A stretch of DNA of 64,000 nucleotides from Strongyloides papillosus (GCA_005656395.1 SRSI01000035.1:496001-560000); one strand, 5' to 3'. Shown: positions 23,280 through 34,199, counted from the stretch's first letter. Made by a program: numbers and translations. The notes: generated by a model from the sequence alone, not told the origin.

Positions 23280-23402
23280 CTTTTTTTTGTCTAAAGCTGC
23301 TTGTCCTAAAATCGAATTGTTTTTCAGTGTCATAGCTGTGTGTGTTCAAGTAATCCAATTTTCACATTACTGAAACTATTTTTAAAATTTCCTTGTATTT
23401 AG

Positions 23403-23531
23403 GATATGAAGACTTAGAATGTATTTTAAAAAAATATGAACTATATTTCAACCAAAAATACTATAATAAAGTTAATAAAATGTTAGACACATTAAACAAC
23501 AATTTTCAAATCTATAACAAAAAGAAGTAAG
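23403..23531 (+). other. Possible orphan exon
   Basis: An acceptor-like TTGTATTTAG is followed by an open frame of about 42 codons (YEDLECILKKYELYFNQKY ...) that closes at 23531. It lies just outside the right end of element II. No partner exon was found upstream. It may be the 3' exon of a gene disrupted by the element, or chance. Confidence 0.25.
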
Positions 23532-23975
23532 AAAAGAAAATTTGTCTCTGAAAAATGAATATTATAAAATATAAAAGCAAAATTTTATTTTGTTTGGATG
23601 ATAAAACAAGAAGATAGAAGATATAATAAACACGCTTTTATTAATTAAAAAGATAGTACAAAGTATCGTGGCCACCTATAGGGTTTTAGAAAGTTATAAG
23701 ATTTTTAAAAAACATAGAACATACTAATACTATACTATAAATTTTTCTCAGGAAATACCTCTCCGAGAATTTCAATTAATTACCCCTATGGTAGTCTAAA
23801 ATTTATAAATTAATAAATACAAAATTATCTAATATGATATTAAACTAAAATAGTTATAAAAAATATATTTTAAGATAACGAAATATCTAAATGATGACGA
23901 TTGTGAAATGATGAAATAGTTTTTTCATGTCATCATGTATCGAAATTTCTAGAACCTTTTACCCTCTTTTAGCTT

Positions 23976-24274
23976 TGTTTCATAAAATCAATCAGAATGA
24001 TTGTAAAAATTATCCACAGATGCAATATATAATAGATGAACAAGAAAAAAATAGTCATTCATCCAATATTGTCATCTTTTATTAACCTTGTTTATTTTTA
24101 GATTACTAACTTACTAATCTCATCAATCTTATTTTTTTATATATTACAAAATATTAAAACCTCCGATAAAAAGAGAGGGTAGGTATTTATTTGTACTAAT
24201 TGTAAACATAATTACATATTTATAGTTTCTTGTCCGAATAAAATATTTATTCTTTATTTGGTAATTTTAAAACA
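23976..24274 (+). repeat. 5' LTR (299 bp)
   Basis: Starts TGTTTCATAAAATC, ends TTTTAAAACA, matches 28849-29147. It holds AATAAA-like words near its end. The last A is also the first base of the ORF start codon. Confidence 0.95.
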
Positions 24275-27200
24275 TGGCGCCCCCGGAAAAATACTCAATC
24301 TCTGACTATGGATGCAAACGCACATACTCGAGATTTTTGCAACTAGTTACTAGTCATTTAGCAGAAGATGATCGTGTTGCTACAATTTTAAATAGCATTC
24401 CTATTAACTGGAAAAATAGATTTTTGAAAAGTATCATACAAGCCGGAGAAGAATCTTGCTTAACAAGTGAAGGATTGCTGAAGCTCATTGAAGAAGAAGG
24501 TACTAAAGAAGCAGATTCCGAACCAGTTGCTGTTGCTATCAATAAAGTATTCTCAATTAAATTTAATTTTAAAGAGAAAAATGCATGCGGAACTTTATTA
24601 AATGATTTAGAAACTGCTCTTAATGGTTTAATTTCTGACCAATCAAAAAGTGAATTAATTCCTATGTTTTTTGTTCAACTTATTCCTAACAAACTTAAAA
24701 AGGAATTTAAAGATAGTAAATTACCTACAATTGAAGAAATTAAGAAGTTTTCAAGGGAACAAGATTTGATATTCCATAATTCTTCTGTTTTTGGGTTTGA
24801 TAGTGACAAAAAACGTTCTTTAGAAAGAAAAAATTCGAAAAATCAGGATGATAAAAAGGATGAAAAAAATCATCATAAATTTAATGAAATAAAAAATCCA
24901 CGTAAGCAGTCAGATAGTAGTGAATTAAGACCAATAAAGAAAGAAAAATCATATGAGATTAAATTTCAAAATTTGTCTTCAAATTTTGATTACAGCTCCA
25001 TTGCTACTACCGAAGCTTTAATATCTGATAATTCAACTTGTATAAAAGTCGGCCTTGACAGTTGTGCTTCATTAAATTCTATAACTTTAAGTGATTTCGA
25101 AAAATTACCTGAGATGATTAAGAATAATCTAGTTATTGACAAAGAGACGTATATTCTTAAAGGAATCCATAATAGTGAAAGTGAAACTTTAGGATATGTA
25201 GAAACTACAATTTCATTACCTAATTTCAAAGTTGAAAATGAAAAAATCAAATTCTTCGTCGACCCAAATGCTGAATTATCATTATTATCATATTCATTTT
25301 GTAAAGCATTAGGATTAAACCCCTTTAAAATTCCAGCCAATAATGATAATGAACATGACTTTTTTAACATTAAATTTGGTCAAAAATGTGAAGATCTTAA
25401 AATGTTCTTAAAAGAAGAAGAATCTAAAGTACTCGTAGACCCAACTTACGAACCTGGTAATAAAATTGAAGTAAATTTTAAGGTAGATGAAAGTTTTCAA
25501 GGAAAACGTTATCCTTGTATTCCGGTAAAGGAAGAATTAAAAACTGTTATTCTTGAGATTCTTAGTGATCAAGTAAAGAAAAATTGGTTGAGAAAAATTG
25601 AAAAAAATGAAATAATTGGAGAAGGATGGAATCAGGCAATTATTGTTGAAAGACCTGGTAAACAACCTAGAATATGTTATTCATGCATAAATCTTAACAA
25701 ATATATTCAATTACCCAAAATGGTAGATCTTCCTAACATTCGTAGGGTTCTTTTTGAAGCAAAAACTACCGTTTTCTCTTGCTGGGATGTTAATAGTGCA
25801 TTTTCTCGATTAACAATTGCACCTGAATGTAGAAAATACTTTAATATAATTACTCCAGTTGGTTTATATCAAAGTAACGTACTTGTTTTTGGACTTAAGA
25901 GTTCTCCTGCAATTTACTATAACACGATGATGGAAATAATGAGTGGACTAGAAGATTATCTTATTATATATCTAGATGATATTCTAAATATCGCTCCAGA
26001 AGATATTCATGAAAAAATTAACATAGAACTTTTAAAACGTCTTAGAAAATTTAATTTCAAACTATCAACAGAGAAATGTTGCGTTTCTGTTAAAAAACTT
26101 ATTTTCCTTGGTTTTCAAATTGAAGTAGGAAAAGGTTTATATGTTGATAAAGAAAGAATGAGTTCATTATTACAAATTAAAACCCCTATAAATGGAAAAG
26201 ATTTACGTTCTATACTCGCAAAACTTCAGTTCTGCGCATCATTTATTCCAAATTTTTCTATAGCTATTAAAAATTTGTACTCATACATAAATAGAAAAGA
26301 CAATATCGAAAATGAAATTGAAGATGATTTTAGAAATCTATTAAGTACAGTAGCAAAAGCTATTTGTCTTCAAACAGTACCAAATGAAACTAAATCATTA
26401 GAAATATATGTTGATTGTTCTTCGACAGCTACTTCTAGTATCATGTTTTGTAAAACATTAGATTCTAGTATTCCTGTTTATGTTGGTGGCAGATTATTAA
26501 AAAGGCATGAAAAAAATTACAACATTGGTATTAAACTTTTACTAGCAGCACAAGAGACGATACAGAACAATGAATATTTGTGTTCAGCTTTTCCTATAAC
26601 AGTTTTTTCCAAAATGAAAAATTTAAATCAATTAACTAAAGATTCCCCACAAGTAATATTTAATACATTTCAAAGAATTATCCTAAAAGTTATCCCGTAT
26701 GCAGTAGAATTTAAAGTTTGTGACACTTCTAAAAACTTAGTTTCACATATGGCTGATGCTACATTTAGTTACTCTAATAATGTTAAAGAATTACCGACTT
26801 ATTTTTCTAAAGTAGAGATACCTTTAGATTTCCTAAAAGTTGATCACAATAAAATTCTAGAAGCATACACAGATGATAAGGATGCTAAATTGTTGATAGA
26901 ATTTAGTTCAAATAATTACGATGCAAATACAGTAGATAAAATAGATCCAGTTCTTAGAAAACATATCAAAGATCTAAAAATCCTGGACAATTTGATTTAC
27001 TTTGGTGATCGTTTATATATTCCAAAATCATTGATTTCAGAAATTATAGGTAAATTGCATTCTAAGCATTATTCGGCTAACGCAATGGAAAATTTATGTA
27101 AAAAATTTTTTATCTTTAACAGTCTATATTCAAGAATTCGAGAAAAATACAATTCCTGTAAAATCTGCATTGAGCATCGTAGAAATAAAAACCAACTTAT

Positions 27201-28788
27201 TAATAGTTGGCCAAATGTAACTGAATCACATGAAAGATGGCATAGCGATATTGCTGACTATCTAGGAAATAAATTTTTACTGGTTACAGACGTATTTAGT
27301 CATTTTACAATACTCAGAAAAATGAGAAGTCTTCATGCTAAAGAACTTCAAGAAAATTTAGTAAATATTTTTAGCGATTTTGGAAAGCCAAAAGTTTTTG
27401 TGTCAGATAATGCAACTTTATATAAAGCAGAAAGCACAATGGAAGCATTTAAAGAATGGGGCATTTACCAAGCTTTTAGCATTCCAATGTGTTCTGAAAG
27501 TAATGGACACGCTGAAAAAAGGATTGCTCTAGTAAAAGATTATTTACGAAAGGTTGTACCAAATAGTAAAAATTTTATTGAAAGTCTTAAGAAATGTCAA
27601 TTAGCTATAAATGAAAGAGTTGTAAAAGACAATAAGACAGCATATGAGTTATTTTTCTCAGTAACAACTTCTATTGATGATATTATAGCAAATTATTACT
27701 ATGAACCGAAGATCATGAATATCAGATGTATGTTTAAAAAGAGTCGTGAAGAAAAAGATTGGGTTGAAGGTACAGTTATTGAGCAAGTTCATAATAACTG
27801 CTTTAGAATTGAATCGGATAATAGATATTTTATTAGAAAAGGAGATTCAATAAACTTTATGTTGGGGGGAAAGATAATAACTCAAGAAGAAGCTGTAAAA
27901 GTTAATTCTGAAACACAAAGTTTATCCAGTTTAGATTCATCTCCTACTAGATCTTCAAGTTCAGATGACATTAAAAGTATTGACTTTACACATACTCTAG
28001 AAGCTAATGACATCTTAAATTGTCTATATAATGAGAATCCAAAAAAGGTATCTTTTAAAGAAAATTTAATTGATTATTCTAACACATCCAATGGAAATAC
28101 TAGTTTATTTGAAAATACTTCTAATGATTCATCATCCTTTTATGACCACGATAATCTACCCTTCACATCTGTCAAAAGTGAAAATTTCGAATCTAATGAA
28201 ATTCTAAATAACGATAGTTCGACTAATGAAAGTGATAATGCTAAGATCCCAGAGTTAACGTATTTAAAAACTCAAGATGAAGTTAATAAATTCATTAAAG
28301 AAAGAGATATAAAAATAGTATGTGCAACTGATGGTAGCTGTGAAAAAGGTAGAGGTCTATCATATATCATTCAGACGCGTACCAAAAACTATGAAAACTC
28401 TTTTAGAGCAGGTGGAAACTCTAGTGCACAATATTTAGAAATTGTAGCTCTTAATCAGTGTGTGAAAGCTCTTTATGATCTTAAAAATAAAAATGAGATA
28501 GCTGATGAGTCTATCTTAATTCTTATTGATAATGACTACGTAGCACGTTCTTTATCATCAGATTTAGCTAATTGGATAAAGAATGATTTTCAAAAAAATG
28601 GAGGTAAACAACTCACTCATTCTGCATTTATTAAGAATACATATCACCTTGCTAAAGAACTGAATATAATCATAGGAAAAGTACCAGGACACGTAGGTAT
28701 AACGTTGAATGAAAGAGCTGATAAATTAGCTAAATATGCTGCCAGTTTACCTCTCTCTAATGCCATAAGTTTTTCAATCGTTGAATGA
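24274..28788 (+). CDS. Gag-Pol polyprotein with two RNase H domains, 1504 aa
   Basis: Residues 1-240: Gag-like, lysine-rich, no zinc knuckle. About 258-270: protease with DSCAS where DSGA is usual. About 440-640: reverse transcriptase with FSCWDVNSAFSRL, FGLKSSPA and YLDD (Asp 568-569). About 705-830: an RNase H-like domain keeping YVDCS (Asp 714) and HMADA but lacking the usual Glu and the central Asp (SKMKNL where TDHKNL is usual), so probably inactive. About 925-970: HHCC zinc domain (HSKHYS ... CKIC). Integrase core DDE: Asp 992, Asp 1045, Glu 1081, a 35-residue spacing. About 1130-1330: IN C-terminal domain then a Ser/Asn/Asp-rich linker. 1345-1504: a second RNase H with complete Asp 1353, Glu 1389, Asp 1419, His 1473 and Asp 1483. 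The RT is Ty3-like. All enzymatic roles are standard for retrotransposition; the domain order is not. The start codon straddles the LTR/primer-site junction. Confidence 0.9.
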   Translation: MAPPEKYSISDYGCKRTYSRFLQLVTSHLAEDDRVATILNSIPINWKNRFLKSIIQAGEESCLTSEGLLKLIEEEGTKEADSEPVAVAINKVFSIKFNFKEKNACGTLLNDLETALNGLISDQSKSELIPMFFVQLIPNKLKKEFKDSKLPTIEEIKKFSREQDLIFHNSSVFGFDSDKKRSLERKNSKNQDDKKDEKNHHKFNEIKNPRKQSDSSELRPIKKEKSYEIKFQNLSSNFDYSSIATTEALISDNSTCIKVGLDSCASLNSITLSDFEKLPEMIKNNLVIDKETYILKGIHNSESETLGYVETTISLPNFKVENEKIKFFVDPNAELSLLSYSFCKALGLNPFKIPANNDNEHDFFNIKFGQKCEDLKMFLKEEESKVLVDPTYEPGNKIEVNFKVDESFQGKRYPCIPVKEELKTVILEILSDQVKKNWLRKIEKNEIIGEGWNQAIIVERPGKQPRICYSCINLNKYIQLPKMVDLPNIRRVLFEAKTTVFSCWDVNSAFSRLTIAPECRKYFNIITPVGLYQSNVLVFGLKSSPAIYYNTMMEIMSGLEDYLIIYLDDILNIAPEDIHEKINIELLKRLRKFNFKLSTEKCCVSVKKLIFLGFQIEVGKGLYVDKERMSSLLQIKTPINGKDLRSILAKLQFCASFIPNFSIAIKNLYSYINRKDNIENEIEDDFRNLLSTVAKAICLQTVPNETKSLEIYVDCSSTATSSIMFCKTLDSSIPVYVGGRLLKRHEKNYNIGIKLLLAAQETIQNNEYLCSAFPITVFSKMKNLNQLTKDSPQVIFNTFQRIILKVIPYAVEFKVCDTSKNLVSHMADATFSYSNNVKELPTYFSKVEIPLDFLKVDHNKILEAYTDDKDAKLLIEFSSNNYDANTVDKIDPVLRKHIKDLKILDNLIYFGDRLYIPKSLISEIIGKLHSKHYSANAMENLCKKFFIFNSLYSRIREKYNSCKICIEHRRNKNQLINSWPNVTESHERWHSDIADYLGNKFLLVTDVFSHFTILRKMRSLHAKELQENLVNIFSDFGKPKVFVSDNATLYKAESTMEAFKEWGIYQAFSIPMCSESNGHAEKRIALVKDYLRKVVPNSKNFIESLKKCQLAINERVVKDNKTAYELFFSVTTSIDDIIANYYYEPKIMNIRCMFKKSREEKDWVEGTVIEQVHNNCFRIESDNRYFIRKGDSINFMLGGKIITQEEAVKVNSETQSLSSLDSSPTRSSSSDDIKSIDFTHTLEANDILNCLYNENPKKVSFKENLIDYSNTSNGNTSLFENTSNDSSSFYDHDNLPFTSVKSENFESNEILNNDSSTNESDNAKIPELTYLKTQDEVNKFIKERDIKIVCATDGSCEKGRGLSYIIQTRTKNYENSFRAGGNSSAQYLEIVALNQCVKALYDLKNKNEIADESILILIDNDYVARSLSSDLANWIKNDFQKNGGKQLTHSAFIKNTYHLAKELNIIIGKVPGHVGITLNERADKLAKYAASLPLSNAISFSIVE

Positions 28789-28848
28789 TAAGGTTCTAAT
28801 ATGTTAATATAGTATTCATTAATTTCATATCAATATTAACAGGGGGGA

Positions 28849-29147
28849 TGTTTCATAAAATCAATCAGAATGATTGTAAAAATTATCCACAGATGCAATA
28901 TATAATAGATGAACAAGAAAAAAATAGTCATTCATCCAATATTGTCATCTTTTATTAACCTTGTTTATTTTTAGATTACTAACTTACTAATCTCATCAAT
29001 CTTATTTTTTTATATATTACAAAATATTAAAACCTCCGATAAAAAGAGAGGGTAGGTATTTATTTGTACTAATTGTAAACATAATTACATATTTATAGTT
29101 TCTTGTCCGAATAAAATATTTATTCTTTATTTGGTAATTTTAAAACA
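28849..29147 (+). repeat. 3' LTR (299 bp)
   Basis: Preceded by the polypurine tract AGGGGGGA and followed by the target duplication AGCTT. Looks identical to the 5' LTR. Confidence 0.95.
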
Positions 29148-30717
29148 AGCTTTTTGTCTTTTATTGCTTCTAGGTATTTTGTCTCTTGAAGGTATGAGAT
29201 CTTTTTTCTCTTCAAGAGAAATATAATCCTTCTTAAATATGAATAAAATGAAATTATAAGTTATGAATTTAAAAGAAATTTTAAATATTAGATTAAATTT
29301 TGAATATTTTTCGTAAATTTTAAACATTAAATTGCCTATAAATTGTGAGAATTTTTGTTAAAAAGTCAGTAATAAATAATATTTATTTATATTCTTGTGT
29401 AATTTGATTTTATCTCTCTCATTACTCTCTTCAAATTCAACCGATTGTTATGGGTAAATAGTCAAAAAATGTGTTTTTTTCTAACTTAGGGGGAAAATAG
29501 GTCTTAAAAGTTTTAGACAATAATTGGCCAAATTATCTCAAAAAAACAGTGTTTTTTTGGCCCTTTTTAGCAAAGTTTTGTACTGGGGATAACCTTACTT
29601 AAAAAAATATACAAGATACAAAGGTATATATGTCATTTGTAAGATCAAATTCTAGATAGTGCGGAAACACAATACTATAGAATTGCATTAAAAATTGGCC
29701 GAGTTATGATCCAAAGAGTACAGACCATTTTGAAAAAAAAATTAAAAATTAAAATAGCTATAACTTAGTAGTATGTTTATGAAGATAAATAAAATAATAT
29801 GTATTATATATATCTACGTCTAGCTTAAAAATAAAAATCTAGGCAAAGTTTAAAGCTTAACAACAAAAAATGTTATGTTTATTTGAATGCCAACATTTTC
29901 CCTTTTTTTTTTTTTCTTCACAAAAATTAATTTGTCTTCAGTATAACTTTTCTCAAACTTAATCAATTTTTATGATTAGGAAGGGATTAGATGTGTTTTG
30001 TTCTAACTTTGTGCGGAAAATGTATTTTAAACTTTTAATTCATAAATGGTCAAGTCATGTTCAAAAAATACCACGTTTTTGGACAATTTTCTAAATATTT
30101 TTTTTCCAAAAATAACTCTTTTAAATATTAATAAAATTTTATGGTTTATAACTCATTTGAAAGGTACAATTTCAGAATAGTGCGGAAACATAACAACATC
30201 TGGATTGATAAAAGAATTAACCAAGTTATGGGTCAACATGTGATGACTATTTTTTATGTAAAAATTAAAAAGTTAAATATTTACTACTTAATAAAAACTT
30301 CATAAAATTAAGTAGTAATGACTTGCTTATATAAATTAAAGTTTAACTTAAAAAATAAGACTATCGCGAAGTTTACAACTTATCTAGAAAACGATTTATG
30401 CCAATTTTAATGTCATTTTTTTTGCTTTTTTCTATTTCTTTTGTAAAAATTAATTTTGTTCCAGACATAACTCTTTTCAAACTTAATCAATTTTTGTGGT
30501 TAAACAGTCGTTTTAAGTATTTTTTATACATAGGAAGGGAAAATAAATTTCGAAACTTTTGATCTATAATTGACCAAATTATTTTTAAAAAATATCACTT
30601 TAAAGAAACATTTTTGCATAGTTTTATTCCAAAAATAACTCTTTTAAAAGTTGATAAAACTTAGTAATTTATAAGTTATTTATAAGGTACAAGTATGGAA
30701 AAGAAGAAAACTTAATA

Positions 30718-31999
30718 TTAGGTTGTTCAATTGAAAATGTCGCTTTTTGACAGTCAATTTTAAAATGTCATAACTCAGTCAAAAATAAATATTTTTATTT
30801 GAAATAAGTATCGTTGGAATCGGCACATTGTTGCTAACATGATACAAGTTTTATTTATGCCATTTGAAAAAAATTCCGGTCTCTAGAATCCAAAAAATCC
30901 AAGACGTCATTTTTCAGGTAATCAGATTTGGTAAATTTCTTCTGCCGCAAATGAAGCTCTAATTCCTTGAATAAATGATAATCTGTTGGAGACAAGTCCG
31001 GTGAATAAGGAGAATGCGGCAGAGTTTCATATTCCAATTCTTTAAACTTCTGCACCGTCGTTTTTGAAACGTGAGGTTTAGCACTATCATGGAGTAACAT
31101 TGGACCTCTTTTGTTGACCAATTCAGGCTTCAGAACAGATAATTTCTTGTGCATTTCTTCTTCCTTATAGTATCTTTCTGCAGTAATAGTTTCTCTAGGA
31201 TTAAGATACTTATGATGGATGATTCCATCACAATTTCACCAAATAATTAAGATTACTTTCTTATTTGAATGCCAGAGTTTCGGAAAATTTTTAGGGCTCT
31301 CATTTTTGCCCACCCATTGCGACGACCTCTTACAATTGTCAAACATGATCTATTTTTCATCGCACATTACAATTTTTTTTAAAAATGGGTTATTTTTGTT
31401 CCTGTGAATCAAAAAATAACAAGTCTACATTCTTCCAAAACATTGATCGAGAGTATACTCATGGGGTATGTAAGAATCCATTTTTTTCTTCATATTTATG
31501 GGTTTTAAGTGGTTAGATACAGTTCCAATACTGATATTTAATTCTCCTGTGAGCTTCCGAACAGTTATTCTTAGATTATGTTCCACCATTCTTTTTATTT
31601 TTTCGTTCTCAAGAACATTTATTGTTTGAAAATCCTCTTGTCTTTGAAGACTTATATCTCCATTGCGGAATGTCTGGAACTAACGTTGTATGGTTCATTT
31701 GTTAGTAGATCTTTGACTAAATGCTTTATTTATTTTCCTTGAAGTTTTGGTTGCTGTTTGGCCAAGTTCGAACTCTTACAAGTAAATTGATCGGAAATCC
31801 ATTTTTGACGTAACTTCTTTTTAGAGTAATAGCAACTTTTTAACAATTGCGAACAAAATGCAAAAAGATGACAATGATAGTCCTCGATTTGTTCTACAAG
31901 ATGGTATATATTTTCTAGCGATACGTGAACGTATAAGAAAGTTATGATCATTTAAAGTTTGATAATCTAAAAAGCGACATTTTCAATTGAACAACCTAA
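30718..31999 (-). mobile_element. Mariner-family transposon, 1282 bp
   Basis: Perfect 31-bp inverted repeats beginning TTAGGTTGTTCAATTGAAAA at 30718-30748 and 31969-31999. TA flanks both sides (30716-30717 and 32000-32001). Length and TTAGGTTG ends are typical of mariner. The transposase inside, on the minus strand, is broken. It sits inside the third unit of the tandem repeat array and so is younger than that array. Confidence 0.95.
30851..31951 (-). pseudogene. Broken mariner transposase
   Basis: The C-terminal part is open at 30855-31154 and shows the second and third catalytic aspartates in LLHDSAKPH and SPDLSPTDYHLF (D,D34D-type). Upstream, the region of the first aspartate (MCDEK then a stop where Trp is expected) contains stops at positions normally coding Trp, and the N-terminal helix-turn-helix half is split over frames. 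Therefore it cannot make full-length transposase; the element would need a helper. Confidence 0.9.
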
Positions 32000-32250
32000 T
32001 ATTAAAATGATTAACAAAAAATTAGTAAAGTTATGGGCAAATGTCTAACAATTATTTTTTTAGTAAAAATAAAAATTTTTTAATGTTATAACTCTATAAA
32101 AAGTTATTTAAAGTATACAAAATAAAATGTAGTACATAGGTCAAAATTTGATTTTAAATATAAAACCATAACAAAGTTTGTAGCTTAAAAATGAAAGAAG
32201 TTATTTTATGTATTAATTTTTTTATTTGTACTCATTTACAAATTTGTAAA

Positions 32251-33312
32251 ATTAAGTTAAATATGTAGTTAATATTGCAATGATATTTAATTGTTTATAA
32301 TAATTTAAAAATATTATGAAGAGTCACTTAAATATTTACTTGGATTGTTTAAAATATTCATTTTTAATCACCTTATGGATATAAATAAAATTCTTTTTGT
32401 TGGGTAAATTTTTTACTTAACTAAACAATTTCAATAAATGTAGACGATATAAAATGATTCTTACAATCAGAAATATTTATATATTAAAACAATGTTTTTT
32501 TGGTTATTCTACTTCTCATAAATATGTAATTTAATGAAACAATCTTTTTATACACAAACTTTAATTAATAATTTAATATAAAAATGCTTTTATAAAAAAT
32601 ATGCTCTGCGAACCAGCAATGACCTGCCTAAGGTGAGTCTAAGGCTGGTACGAATAAATAATAATAAAACAATATTAAAACATTATTTAGGCATAACGTA
32701 GATAAAAGTAAGACTAAGACAAGAGTGAGGAAATTATCATTTGCATGTGATATTTATAGCTGCCTAGAAAGTAGATGGACTTACATATCTTGTTAAAGAA
32801 GATCTAGAGATATTGTATGGAGACTTTGCAATTGCTTTAAATAGTTATTCTCCATAACTCTGATAGGAACTCCTATAGAAATATTGTTAAGTATTCGGAG
32901 ACATACATTAGCTCCGACATTCTCCTCATTACTATTCATGCTTCTAGTAATCATTTCAAAGAAAGAATTTTTATTTTATACTCTAAAAAAATACAATAAA
33001 TGGTACATAACAAGTAAACCTACAGAGCTTGTTAACTAGTTATTTTACCAGGGTTAGTAAGTAGAATAAGTGGTTGACAAGCTCTGTCAATGTTCTTATA
33101 TATTCTTATTTAACGATGACACTGACGGCGTCATGACCTAACAAATATTAATATTAAAATCAACTATTTTTAATTCTAGAAGCAACACAAATGCAAAAAT
33201 TGCTATTAAAAAATAGTTTGGTAAAAATTAATTTATAATTTTTAAAGTTTTTATTAATTGTCAATTACTAAATACTAATTACATAATAATTAGTAATTTT
33301 TCATTTTGAAAA
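32251..33312. other. AT-rich spacer with one inverted repeat
   Basis: No gene recognised. ACAGAGCTTGTTAA near 33022 pairs with TTGACAAGCTCTGT near 33075-33090, a 13-14-bp stem around a 40-base loop. A less AT-rich patch is at 32605-32655. Confidence 0.4.
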
Positions 33313-33478
33313 TTATGGAAAACAACTTTCGCTTTCTCGGTACTTATAAATATAAACGATGGCCAAGTGCTTTGGAAGTTTTAAAAGGTGGCCATTAAAA
33401 GTTTCCCTAACACGCTTACAAGATAACTTTGATTGGCTACTATTTATAGCATAAAAATTGAGTCTAATGAGTGCAATA

Positions 33479-34032
33479 CTAACCTGTAGTAGCAATAAAC
33501 AGACTTAAAACTCTTTTAAGGTCCACAAACATCCTTTGACATAAAAGAATATTATTTTTTTTTCTTTTCACTATCGCTGCTAAAAATATTATTCCATCAA
33601 CTTTCATGCCTTCTTTTAATATGGTTACGAATTGCCGAAGTTTCCTTTCTAGAAATTTGACAACCACAACTCTCACAATGAAAATATTTATCAGTCATTT
33701 TCCCATATTTTTCATATTTGCTCTTCAAATCATATTTTTTATCATTATCATCTCCTAGAACAGATATGATCAAATTTTTTATCATTATTACCCTTTAGAA
33801 CAATTAGATTATATTTTTTATCATTATTACCCTCGAAAACATTTGGATTACATTTTTTATTATCATTATCATCTCCCTTAACAACTATGGTATTGTCACC
33901 CTCCGAAACAACTATGTCATCGTTATCCTTCAAAACAATTTCATTATTATCTTTGATTTCAACAAAATTCGATGCCTCTGAAAATGACAAGAAGTCAAAA
34001 ATTCTTTTTTTCACACCCAGCATATTGATCAC
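33479..34032 (-). pseudogene. Degenerate BED-type zinc-finger gene fragment
   Basis: On the minus strand the segment about 33600-33700 encodes HCESCGCQIS ... NHIKRRH, a Cys-x2-Cys ... His-x4-His pattern as in BED fingers, which are common in hAT transposases and derived proteins. Upstream (33748-34032) is a low-complexity stretch with repeated GNNDKK units, in another frame from the finger. No hAT catalytic region follows. Could be exons of a small live gene, but the frame changes make a remnant more likely. Confidence 0.45.
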
Positions 34033-34199
34033 TTCTGCGACTTCTATTAGCTTTTTTTCTCATCCTGAATTTTATAAAGTTATCAGGAAATTTATTAACT
34101 GAACTTTTAAAAAATTTTTACAATGTATAAAATTAATAACAAATACTATAATTATATTATAATTAAATAATTAATAACATAATCCCCACTTTATTTAGA

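Larger units (their letters stand above)
13150..23354. mobile_element. Putative large CMC-like DNA transposon (element II), about 10.2 kb
   Basis: The left region 13150-13225 and the reverse complement of 23280-23354 align over about 70 bp: ATTACTT, then CACACA-GAGCTATGACACTG, AAAAA, a CAATTTT/CGATTTT block and CTTTAGACAAA, roughly 80% identical by eye. The shared core GCTATGACACTGAAAAA and the 13 bases ACACTGAAAAAAT also match the ends of the 1465-bp element at 39775. Inside are exactly four intact spliced genes, two leftward and two rightward, the last being a Tnp2-like transposase. The exact outer boundary and target duplication are not resolved. Unity of the element is inferred from the inverted ends and from the coherent gene set. 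Confidence 0.6.
23971..29152 (+). mobile_element. Intact Ty3-like LTR retrotransposon with target duplication
   Basis: The element proper is 23976-29147 (5172 bp), flanked by AGCTT on both sides (23971-23975 and 29148-29152). The two 299-bp LTRs begin TGTTTCAT and end AAAACA and look identical base for base. Immediately after the left LTR is a primer-binding-site-like TGGCGCCCCCGGAA; immediately before the right LTR is a purine tract AGGGGGGA (28841-28848). One ORF fills the interior. LTR identity and the open ORF argue for a very recent insertion. Confidence 0.95.
29400..32250. repeat. Three diverged ~515-bp tandem repeats, third split by mariner
   Basis: Landmarks repeat: AACTTTTCTCAAACTTAATC-like text near 29950 and 30465 (a diverged counterpart near 29425), GTGCGGAAACA at 29659 and 30180 with a worn counterpart at 30693, and GAGTTATG/AAGTTATGGGTCAA phrases. 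Period is about 513-531 bases. The third unit resumes after 32001 (AAGTTATGGGCAAATGTC). The units are AT-rich with no long frames. No coding role is apparent; looks like old satellite-type sequence. Confidence 0.7.

Noticed and set aside
24990..25370. Antisense frame inside the retrotransposon
   Set aside because: Shadow of the Gag-Pol ORF.
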